A stretch of 64,000 nt of DNA. Origin: Syngnathus acus (Eukaryota > Chordata > Actinopteri > Syngnathiformes > Syngnathidae). The position numbers and the translations under genes are program-made. The notes beneath the pieces are model-generated. The model saw only the letters and a list, made by a program, of their open reading frames with translations. It did no database searches and was not told where the DNA came from. The stretch spans positions 8,652,967 through 8,716,966 of the forward strand of contig NC_051091.1 of assembly GCF_901709675.1 (NCBI RefSeq), written 5' to 3'. This document shows positions 1 through 11,700 of this stretch, in pieces; the stretch's first letter is position 1; the number at the start of each line of letters is the position of its first letter.

Positions 1-3000
1 TACATTTCACTTCATCTCATGAGAATGTCATTCTGCTCTCCATGGGGGCCATAAGTAAAGAACCTCGATAACAAGCACTGATAATCCTGCTGGTGATACA
101 CCACAGGCTTATTTGGAAGTTTTTGCTATGTATTTTGTTGACCTAAAAGAAACAGCACGGCTGTCTACAAAAAAAAAGTGTCCCCACGGCTATTATGTTA
201 CATGTGTACATTCTCTATTGATCTCAGAGATTTGTGTGCTCCGTCTAGTCCTCACGGGAATGCTAAAGCACAAAGTAAAAGACGCCATTAAGAAACATGA
301 CTTGCAGTTCAGTTCAAAGAATTTTTTCTTCTCCCAAGGCTATACGGTAATAACATTTTTCAATACTCAATCGTAAGACCCCCCCCCACAAAAGATCTTA
401 AGGTTTATGAAACTGATACATTGAAGAAAAGTTAGCCTCGTTCAGATCAACATTACAAATTGATGTCATCACTTTGAGATGGTTAACTTAAATATACAGA
501 ATAAATAAAAAGTGTGCAAAATGTATTCAGAGTAGGTGAGGTTCTAAATGCAGAAAAATCTTGAATATAATCAATTTTCTGTAAACTCAGGACCAAAACC
601 ACAAGTCACTCAAGCATGCCTGTAGTATTGAATAAGTGCATATTAGTAATATCATTTTGTTGTAATAAAAACAAGCTTTTTTTTTTTTTTTGCAAACTCC
701 TCAAAACCGCTGAGAGAAGTCAAACAGGTCAACAACGACCAGGCCAAAGTCAGCATGCTAAAATTGAGCTCAAGTGGCTCTTTCCAAAATAATGTCAAAC
801 AAAATGTGTCAGGAGGCAGGAATGTAAGCAGATCATTTGGATTTATATAACCCATCCTCTGATGATTATTATTATTGTCAACACTGTCTGCTGAGGTCAG
901 GCAATCAGTGTTTGGCACATCAAAAGAAATAAAATATACTTCCTTTTAGCGTATTCATATTTTGCATGATAGCTAGTGCATTTGTGTAACATGATCTTTA
1001 AATTACATATCAACTTTTATCAAGCTTTTCTTATTTGAGGTCGTAGGCAATCATTTCTTTTCATGCCAAAGGGTAGCGGGATTATATAGTCAAGTAAAAC
1101 AAGATTTTTAATCAGAATTTAATAAGATCTTGAAGATCTTGTCAAGCATCCAGGAATACCACATACTCTATTATAAGCATTTTGGTCATCAAACAATTAA
1201 TCTTCATCACGTTCTGCGCTTTAATTACTTTTACGCAAGAAGACATTTTTTTGTGTTGTGACAGGATTAGGTTAATACCACTTGACCTGACGTGATGATC
1301 GCTGTCGGCAAGGTGGATTCAGCGTCGCTAAAGACAATGAGGCTGGACCGTGATTATGAATTTACTTCTTTGTTATGAGGCATCTAAAGGAGTGCAGGAT
1401 GAGGAGTTAACAAAACCAAAAAAATGGCCATCACAACTGTGCAGGGTATTTGAGAGAGACGCGACATATAATTCTCACATAGTTATGAGGTTTATGATCC
1501 TTCAGCCGGGCCACACAATGGACACGCTGGCTTCCTATCCACGGCTGCAGGTCGAGACCATTATGTGGATAAAATTCTTGTTAGGTCTTGATGCCGCGTC
1601 TCTTTGAAACATCACAATCGGGAGCTCCTCAGGACCCCGAGTGCTGTTCCAAGCGGGAGTACAACCCATGCTAAGTAAGGTAAACAGCCATTCGGCTCAG
1701 GAGAAGTCAAAGGAGACAAGATCAGAGGAGGTGTAATGAGCAGCGTAGATACGAGTTGGGCTTTTGTCCGTCGGCTTGTCTGTGCTCGGCCCGATGGGAG
1801 CGATAAGAGTCTGGAGCGATGCTTTTTTGTCCAGGCTCCAGGCAAACTCTGGTTTCAATCAAGATTAAGTTCTCTCAACCTGTCCCTCATTCACATCTAC
1901 ATAAACACCACATCCCCTCCGCAAGTGGGGGACACCCTTGCTTTGACCCCGGCTTCCCATCAGCATTGGATTGATTGAATTACAGTGACCTCAGTCATTT
2001 TTTCCATCAGAGGATAAAATCAAAATTGAGTGAGTGAACGCTCATAAGACAGAACTCCATCTATATATTTACTTCTACTACAGTTTCGAAATAAAATTGC
2101 TCACTAAAGTGAAATTGGTTCAATAACAGTTCCTTTATTTATTATTTATTTATTTGGACTAAAATCCATCGTAGAGACAGTAACAGAGGGCCACTTAGAC
2201 ATATGTACAGTGGATTGCAAGGTAACAAATGTAACCACACAAATCACAATGTTAAAAAAGCGTCAACCAAACATGCTCTTGATAATGCATCAAGTTTGGT
2301 CTCATACGTGTTCAGCCTTTAGTTCACTATCTTGGATAAATCCCTGGTCACGTTTTACGGCGCCGTTTCTCCAAAGCGGTCAATGAAGCATCCATGTTTT
2401 CCCGGGAGCGAGACGTCCGCTTTTTGACAGACGTCAACTTTGTGACACTGTTCAGAAGAACATTTGGTCAATTTCAAATTGGGTATTGGGAAATATGCAA
2501 CATCTCTCCTAAAAGACATATCCTGAAGACGACAGTTTTATTGGACCATAAGCGAAGCAGATGCTTAACTGTTTTGAGGTAAACAAAAAAGAGCCTTTAA
2601 TTACACAACTCTGCAATAAACATTTAAACGTTGGCATTTACTACGTTATGTGCAATATAACAGGCCGGTGTATATAATAAGCGTCACAGTTGATGTTTAC
2701 GGTCCAACTAAACATAATTTAAAACACTGACGTAAAGTCTAACGGCTTAATGCTATCACATGAAGGGAAAAGCTACCAAATAGCGACAGCTATTTTAACA
2801 CAAAAGGTGGAGCAACACATGTAAACAAACAATATAACAATACTAAGCGACATATCTATATATTTGTCCTCTGCAAGAAAAAAAAATAGAGCGAGCTCAC
2901 CAAGTCACTTACAATAGTTATGCAAAGTAAGTTTAAAACTATAATATGCTGACGCCCAGTGGCTAAGTTGCTCACAATAGAAAGACCCGCAATGAATTAA

Positions 3001-4363
3001 TCATGATGCACAATCTGTTTAATTCTCTGCAGTCTATTTAATTCTTATTGCTATGTTTTTATGCAGTACTATTTCAAAAATGTTTATTACAGCAGTAATT
3101 ATGACAACGGGAAAAAAAAAAACCTTTCAACAAAACTTCTGTTCTGCCGCTTGATAACGCTGACAAGATATGAGATTATACTCCAATGACAGCAAAGTGA
3201 TCACCCATTCTTTATCATTTCTATGGTTCAAATCTATAAGCTTATATTTCTTTGAATAGAAAGATTAAATAAGATTAGCGATAAATGTAGTCGACTATTA
3301 ATTAACCGAGACTTTACAAACCCACTGACATGAAACGGCTTAAATTAAGCAGAAACTCTGCACCTATTCAATCCAAGTGAATCTGTGCTTGATTAAAATG
3401 CTGTTGGGGCGACCGAAAATTATTGCCATCTATCTCTACTAACAGCCATCCAATTTCGTCAACAGCAAATTAATTACAATTGAACTGGTTCCTCGTGTGG
3501 TTTAAAACCGCCCTGCAGAGATAAGAAATGTATGCCAGCTAAGTGAATGACGATTACTGATTCCTTCACACACATATGTCTTCCAATAATTCCCATCCTT
3601 TCGGCGACAGGGAGGGAAAACTACAAATTTGACCTACAGAAATAATTTCTCAATTATTTTCACGCAAGTGGTGAAATGTCATCTTGATTTTTTTTTTCTT
3701 AAATGAGGTCAATTCAACTCAATTGGACTCATTTATGTCATCCTGCTGCTCAAAAATAGGACATACTGGAGTATTGGAGAAATTCAAAACACCTTTCTAA
3801 AACTCTCAATAAGGATTTGAAGACGTTTGTGCTTACGGGAAAATATCCAACGGTGGGGGAAAAACAATCAACAAAATCATGGTATGGTGTACTGAATTAT
3901 GCCACAAAAAAGGGGGAGGAGTCTAATTGTTTGTGGATAATGCAATTAATTGAGACACAGTGGATGCCACTAAAGTATTTGCCGATATAAGGTAAAACAA
4001 TTTTCATGGTCAAAGTTTCCAGCAGCATTAGTGGACCGCCTGACAACACATCGGGAGCAAGTCGCCCAGGTAACACGTCTGTGAGACAACCGCCAATGAG
4101 TTGCAAAGGCCACATGTGGAACCTCTTAAAGCTCACAAGGGGAGGGGTAAAGATTGAGATCAGCTCACAGCCTATGACAAGGTGTCCCATGTCTCTTTAC
4201 CCTGACTTTATTGACAGGAAAAATAGCATTCCAGCACTGGAATTTGGGTCACAAGTCCACGTGACGAGTGGAAGCTGGAAAGATGACGGAGTGGGTTAGC
4301 GGACGGGCAACGGGCCGATATGCAATGCTTGAGCGCCAACCACGACAATCTGAAATGTGGAGA
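1..4363. other. Non-coding flank downstream of RAD18
   Basis: I find no exon here that fits a protein family on either strand. The open frames are short, lack convincing splice context and resemble no family I know. The stretch is AT-rich, with an A/T homopolymer near 680, a TTTATT-rich patch near 2135-2155, and several AATAAA/TTTATT words. The part nearest 4363 is expected to be the RAD18 3' UTR, because RAD18 reads leftward and stops at 4364-4366. In human the next gene beyond RAD18 is OXTR, and nothing like it is visible here. Confidence 0.6.
4207..4212 (-). terminator. Candidate poly(A) signal of RAD18
   Basis: An AATAAA hexamer on the minus strand (TTTATT as written) lies about 155 bases past the RAD18 stop codon. 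It is the first canonical hexamer downstream, giving a short 3' UTR. The region is AT-rich, so chance matches are common and cDNA support is lacking. Confidence 0.4.
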
Positions 4364-5713
4364 TTAAGTCCTTTTCTTTCCGGCTTCCTTCCGTGGAGTT
4401 GACATGCCTCCTCCACACCCAATCTGCAAGTCTCCACTTAGTCTGGATTTATTATTCTGAATGTTTAGCTCAAAAACAGAAGCTTGAAGCCTAACCAACT
4501 GTCAGAACGTGTGAATTTCACATGCACATTTCCTCAGGAACTAAATTCAAATCTAACTTTGGTACAATTTTACAGTCAGTAAATACAACACAATTGTTAA
4601 AAGAAAATCTCAATTTTAGTTATTCATAATGATTTTTGCATATTATGGGGTAGCTGAGTTTAGCCTGGGTTGTTAGTACAAGTTAGAGAGTCTTTGGCAC
4701 ATATGCATGCATGTAAACGGACATCTTGGAAAACAATTATTTTCAAGAAAAATGTAAAATACTGAAATCATACCTAAATATTTTGGATTAGTTTGTGGTG
4801 TATTTAGTAGCAGTGTGCAATGTGTGTGTTTTTTTTTTAGCAAGTGTTTGATGGATGCTTGATGTCATAACTCAGAATAAATTTAAGTATCATAAAGAAA
4901 AACCAAAACAATGACAACTAGATTTGATTTATTTCTTTTAGGGTGGAAAAGACTTACTCGTTTATGGAAGGTTCTGGTGCACAGATGTCTGAAAGTGAAC
5001 TGAAGGTAGGGGGGGAAAGAATGGAAGAATGAGGAAAAACAGTTAATTTTACTGATAATGTGGAGTTACTGTGGCAACACAAGGCTTTCATAAAGTTGCT
5101 GGATTGGACTGCACTGAATCTAAATTGGTGCCAGACTTTCACACTCAAACTTATAAAAAATGTAAACGTCATACTATCTACACACGGCGTGAAACGCTTC
5201 CCTGCTGCTGTGATGAAGTGATTTGGCGCATTTTCTGCTCCCTCCATTTCAAGAAACATCAGGAGAAGATGAGGAAATGCAAGTTGTGCGCAAATATTAT
5301 TTTCCGACCATGACTTGTATTTGAAAGACTTCTATCAAATCCCCCGCCAGCTCTTATGACTTACAGCACACATCAGCACCCGCAAAGGAGAGCAACACAT
5401 TTTGCAGTCAATTTGTGGTTTCGCACTTGGGTGCAAAAAAATCCGCCAAGCATTCTGCCAGCCATGCCACACATCTCTCATAGTGCGGACAGCCAGCGAT
5501 GTCCTCAGGTGGATCACAAGTTTAAAATTCAGGCTTTAAGGGGAGTTTGGGGGGGGGGGTCAAATGTAACCTCATGGAAGGCTCACCTGCTCACTGACAC
5601 GTCACTGTACGTGGAGCTGTTTGAAAGAAAAATGTCTCTGGGAAAAAGCTCAATTTCTTCCTCTTTCTCCTCATTTTTGATATCCAAGGAATCCCTTGAT
5701 TTTGCAGCTTCAG
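4364..5713 (-). CDS. rad18: RAD18 exons 11-13: acidic Ser-rich tail and basic C-terminus
   Basis: Exon 11 (5587-5713) encodes a Glu-rich block and then Ser-rich residues ending SNSSTYSDVSVS, matching in character the acidic Ser-rich tail that in human RAD18 binds DNA polymerase eta and is phosphorylated. Exon 12 (4958-4999) adds SLSDICAPEPSIN. Exon 13 ends STPRKEAGKKRT and stop TAA at 4364-4366, a basic end like the human one. Exon 13 has two possible in-frame acceptors, six bases apart (ending 4442 or 4436), both with poor pyrimidine tracts, so it is the least certain exon. Confidence 0.72.
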
Positions 5714-8700
5714 CTGAAGAATACAAATGATTTTTTTTAATCACAGTCTCTGACTTCATATATAATGTTTGTCATCAATTTATTGAGATAGTATTAGGCG
5801 TGTTATAAAATCTAAAGAAAAAGTTTCCACCACTGTAAATTAGCATTAGAAAAGGAAATCGGGACTAACTTTGGTCAAATTATAAAAGTGAACATAGTGG
5901 CATTTCTCACTCTTTCCAACTCAATTACATGGCCAATGTGTCACTGAAGGGAAAGTTCCAAACCCTTCAAATACTCATGGAGACCTTTATCTGGAGCTTT
6001 AAAACCTTTGTAATGTAAGAATACCTTAAGGCTCCTCATACCTGCCGAAGGCGATTGCTCCGCATCCTCACCTCCCGCCGCCTCCTTTATCCGAGTCTGC
6101 CTGGTTGTATCCAGGCGACCACGAACCTGAGCAACGAGCCGAGAGAAGTCTCTGCTGTGCTGCTTCCCTGTGAAGATAATGAAGCACGAGAAAGCCATTT
6201 GGACTTGCGTGGTCGAGTTCACTTGCTAAGCCGCGGGGGTCAATCATGTCATTGGTAGCAAAATGTTGATTATTATGGCTGTGGTTTACAACGGCAATGC
6301 ATCACAGATTGTTCCAGGGCCGATGATATTGTTGAATAAGCAGCTGTTGATTCTGCAAATGATAAGTGGCATGTTTTGACAAAAGGCTGCAAGCTCGCAC
6401 GAGCGCTTTGCAGAGTTTCCTATCTGTTATGCTGGCTGTGACTCACCCACATCCTCCTGTGATAAATCAAGGGGTTATCACGCCAGTGGAGCTATTATTA
6501 GAAGCATCCTTGTGTGAGTCACGTTCATTTTTCAATTATTTTCAAAGGATTTTTTCGTTCGAGGTTCTTGTCAACACGACGGTTAGCCGGAAAACATTCT
6601 CCAACGGTGCGATCCGTGTTTGACAAAGGTAAAAAAAATGGACCCAGGTCAGGTTTTATTTGAGTTTGATTGACTTTGGGCCGGTAGTGTGAAGTTACAA
6701 GGCAGGATTGGATGAGAGGTGTATCAAAGATTTTTTTTTCTTTAGCAATTGAGATAACGCCTGCAATTATTTCCTCCTCGTCTGACGGAAAAATGAGTGT
6801 TCTTTGCAGAGAGCTTCAAAGGAGAAGCTGTTCCTCAGCTCACAAGAGGCATGAAGATCTACTGCTAATTTTGCATTTTATTGCAATCGAAGACATCTTC
6901 CTGACCCGTTTCATGGCCTACTACTCGTATTGATTCCCATGTAAAGTGCCTCCCATCAAAGTATTTTTTGTATCCGTTTTTTTTTTTGTCGTAAGCCTTT
7001 AAGGCTGTGAAATATATTGGAAAGGCTTTATATGGACCAGTACGGTATATATCTTTCCCAATAATTTCTTTCTGTGTGGATTTTTTTTTTTTTTTTTTTT
7101 TTAAATCAGACAGCAATCCTAATGTTCAGTTTTGCAAAGGTCAATGTTTTATACATCCATCCATTTCTTGTATTTTTATTTATTTATTTGAAATAGAGCC
7201 AAAATGTACTTGATTCATTTGATTTAACAGAAACCCAATTTATTTTATTATTTTTTTCATCACAAATACTAGTATTTATGATGTTTTATTTGGCCATACA
7301 CACCTTGCAATTTTGCAGCCCATTAATTACAGTAATGAGCAGTCTGTTGAACTTTGGCGTCGGGCAATTTAGTGGGCTTTGAATTTTGTTTTGATTCCTT
7401 GTGCAGTGCAGAAGCTGTTTTGTGTGCCGTAGTAATCACACATGCAGTTGAAATAGATGCAATTTATAAGACATCAGAACTGACAACAATGACTGAATAA
7501 CAAGAAAATCACTTACTATATGTTGAGTGAACTTCCTCAATTTCCTCCTCAGAGTGATTCTTTGAGATAACCATAATCTGCACATTTGACATCATCATTG
7601 TTAAAATTTCAAAACATTACATCATGACAAAAATGAAATGAGTCCAAAACAGATTTCACAGGAAAGACATTTTAACCAATGAACTCACAGGTTTGGCCTT
7701 ATCACGTAGCTGAGCTTTGATTCTCTCCGTGGCTTCCACCTCTTTAACTATTTCTTCAACTGTTGAGAAATGATATGTTTAAAATACTTAATGATGCTCA
7801 AGTCAAGCATGCTTTAAAGCAAATCCAGCTACGCTTCTCAGAATCCCTTAATCTTCTCCAGAATCGAACCGAAGTCACATGTGAGATTGGCGTTCCTAAA
7901 CTTTGAAGGCGTTCTGTGCTTCACCTGATTTAGGGTTGAGCGAGTCACGCTGCGCATTGTAAATATGCACAAACTCCTTGTGCCTTTTGATCAGCTGATC
8001 TCGGGAGCCTTTGACAGATAGGTGGCATTCCTTGAGCCTCCGCTTCAACTCTTGCATGCTAAGCAGGTTGTACACCAGCTTTGCCATCGGGCGCTTCGTC
8101 TTGCCAAGCGAGCTGAGACAGACAAACATTGGAAATTGGTTAGCGTAATCGGCTGCATGCGTGTCACAATATAATTATATTTACGATATCATCATTCCTC
8201 ACTGTGAGCTATTTAACTTGACAGATATAGTCTGATAGAAATAATACCAATGAAAACATGTTTTTGGTATTTATAAAGCATTGGAAGCAAATACTTTGAT
8301 GATGTTTTATAGTTTGAATTACCTCCTTAAGCTTCCCTTCTTCTCTCCGCTTGCGAGACACATGTCCAGATGTTTGTTGATGAACGGCTGGGACACACTT
8401 ACAGAGCACACAGGGCACTCCACTAAAAGAAGAAAACATTAATTGGACTCGACATAAATTCCAGCCAAAAAAGAAAATTAAAAGTGAAGTAGAACATTTG
8501 TCATTTGCACAGTATCTGAAAAGTAAATACTCCATGTTTTCAATTTCACAAATAATAACTTCTCTATACACAAAGAAAATCGAATATGAATAAAATAAAT
8601 ATGATACAATTTACTATAAAACCAAAACTTTGAATACAGTAGTTTAATACCATTGAAAGGGAAAGTGGCTTTGATGATAATACCGTCAAAACCAATTTCC

Positions 8701-11700
8701 CTTTCAATGTGCACATCTTGCATTGCCAAATTTGGAAGGTGACTTTGCAATGTATCAGGTTCCACTTCTTCGTGCCCAAAAAAAAATCTCTAAGTGTGCC
8801 AAGAGTTCCTATTATCTGCCCTGTTCAGGTTCACAGCAGTGGCGGTTTCAAGGCTTGATCTCATGGCAGCTATGTGAACCGCTACACTACTAATGTCTTG
8901 CGCATAACCAGATTGCCGGCGTTACATAACTGGCAATATCAGAAGCGGCCTTGTGTGCCGGAGATAAGCTTTACCTTTCATTACGGGCTTCACATCTGTT
9001 GGTGGTGATGAGGATGAATGCGCTATCTCTTCCTCTGTGTTGTTGTCGTACAATTTTGTGTCCTCCTGCTGTGCGCCTTCCCTCACATCAACGGGTTCTT
9101 CCTTTACATTGGTCGAGCAAAGGTCGGCGTCGTCCGCACAGCCTGTCCGTCCAGTCTGGACAACTTTGACAGGAGTCTTTCTGGGTCTCTTCTGGAAAAA
9201 GTGACTCACAACAGAACTGTTGGACTTCTGGCCTTTGTCTGTGGGTGATATGCATTTGACTGATGCGGGGTACGTCCGGGATATTGGTGGAGAGTCAAAA
9301 TAACTTTGTGACAATTGCTGTCTGGAGAAAGGAAGAAAGCGCGTGTATGGAATTACAACAAGGAAAAGAGACAGGAGAAAATAAAAAGATAGTTTTGTGA
9401 AAGCTCTGATCTTCTGACAAAAGCACAACAATACAGGATTACATAAACATCAAATATCCTGCTCAACTTTTCAAATCAATGAGTCGAGGCCAACTTTAAT
9501 GTTCCTTTTCAACGGACCATGAAAAAGGCGACACTTTGTCGCGGATCTTGAAAAGGTGAGAGAAAAACACATGGCAGCAGGGCCATTACATGGCAATAAA
9601 ATGGAACCAATGAGGTGTGCAACGCTCCGTTTGCTATATTTAAAACTTTATATTTGAACTCATTGTGCCCATTAGTCTTGACTGACACGCATCGGACGTA
9701 TACATGTACGTACGCACCTCCAAACTCCAAACAAGACATTGGAGAAACTCACTAAGTGGACATTATGTCATTCTTTATGTGGAACAGAGTACAATGGTCA
9801 CAGATATTCAGAAGTTGTCTTAAAAGTCAAACAAATGTTTGTATGACATTAAAACATCATCTGAGTTTAAATTTGGAAATGAACACATCTTTTTTTGGTC
9901 CCGCTGCATTGTCTTCAATGGAGTGAGACCTATCTACGTGTCACATTTAGCTGAGAGATGGGGGAGTTCTGCAAAAGTGCAATCAGTCTCGACTCACTTT
10001 AAATATCCAGTCGTATGAAGATAACCAGATTTGCAGCAGATTCTATCCACAGTTCATTAGTCAGTGGCAGGAAGTAGATGGGGATCATTCATCAATTTGG
10101 GACAAAGTAAAGAAACACTTCAGTGCAATACTGACACTGTAGTAAATAATATTTCAACTACTTGGTAGCCCTAAAGTGCAAAACATATTAACTTGAGGCT
10201 TCCGTTTACCTGAAGCGCATGTTTACGAAAACCTACACAAGCACGAGAAGAACATGCAAAAAATGGCAAGACCACATTCCACCGTGCTGCCAGAATACGT
10301 TGCATAAACACCACATGTGTATTTGAAAGGAATTTCATGTGGAGTGAATCACCTCATATAGAGATAGTCGCCTTTCTCTCTTGACAGAAACACATTTTCA
10401 GGCACTCAAGCTGACAGGAAATTAAAAGACCAGTTGCGTCACGAGCTCATTCGGTGTCAACATTCTGAAGTGAGACCGTTGTTGCAGTCTTGATAACTCC
10501 GAGGTGATTGATGGAAGAACAATGGTTTTGCGGTAACAAAATAAAATTAAAAATGCAACGTCGTGAAGCAAGCTCAGGCAGTTTGTTTTGTTTATTAACT
10601 TGTTTGCTCAGAATGATGCCCACTAATGAAAGAGATTATATTCATTGTCAGAACAGATGCTGAATAAAAGTGTTTTTTTGGCTGGATACACAATTAGCTC
10701 ATACTACGAGGGGTACCAATCAGTCCTACTCACACCCCTAAAAAAATTCAAAATTCAGGCAGTCAAAAGAGTATTTGTTAAGAAAAAAAGAATTCTAATT
10801 TCAATTAATTATTTTTAATTTTAATCTCTCAGCCTCAACTGTAGGGAACGTTTTTATTAATTGAGTTTAGAGGTACAACGCCATTAAGTGATTCATCCTA
10901 AAATTAATGATGATTATTTTTGATAATCGAATAATCGTTCAGACAGCTTCTTTAAAACATATCTGTGACAACAGACCAAACTGCTTCCTAAATCAAAGTA
11001 AGTTTTTGCTTTTCACCACAGAATATTGAAATCAAACTTTAAATTTGGGCATTCAAGCTGGAGTATTCAAAAGAAAAATATGTCAGGCAGACGGAGAAAG
11101 TGAAGCAAACCATGTGGTCAGGGTCAACGCTTACTTTAAAAATACTCGTCAATTTCCTTGAGAGCAGCAGCCTGCTGACATTGGGGCCTTAAAGCAAACA
11201 TGAGCCGCAAAGCTACACAGCATATACAACAACAACATACAATCTTACGTAACCTCAGCTAATGAAAACAAAATCCCCAGTGAATATGCCTTAAATCCTT
11301 TGTTTTGAAATGAATTCCAGGACTGGAATACCTGTTTGTTTTTCTTACACCTTCTCAAATGCAAATTACTAATGATGTGGAAGCCAGGAGTCGGGAGATA
11401 GGGTAGTTTATGTCACAACTGGATTAATGTTGCAAATAAAGATTCAGTTGAAGAAAAATATGCCACTTTAGAAAAGAAGAACAGCAAATGCGACCGGCAA
11501 TAACAACCTCATTAAATTATGACGTTAATAATATTGTCACCACAGAGACAATCGATCATTCTGGCGACACAAGTGGCTGGTTAATGTTTTAATACTGACA
11601 AATTAGTGGCACAATATTATGTGCCTGTTTTTTTTACAAACTAACAGCAAAACTTTGTCATCCGATTTCGTACATTGATTGCGACAGTAATTGGGGTAAA

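Noticed and set aside
4249-4437. Alternative last-exon frame of RAD18
   Set aside because: Would give a tail with no likeness to RAD18, whereas the frame ending STPRKEAGKKRT resembles the family's basic C-terminus.
8401-8440. Splice donor GTAAGT right after RAD18 CPVC
   Set aside because: Using it would delete the His and Cys needed for the UBZ finger; the frame stays open and encodes them if the site is ignored.
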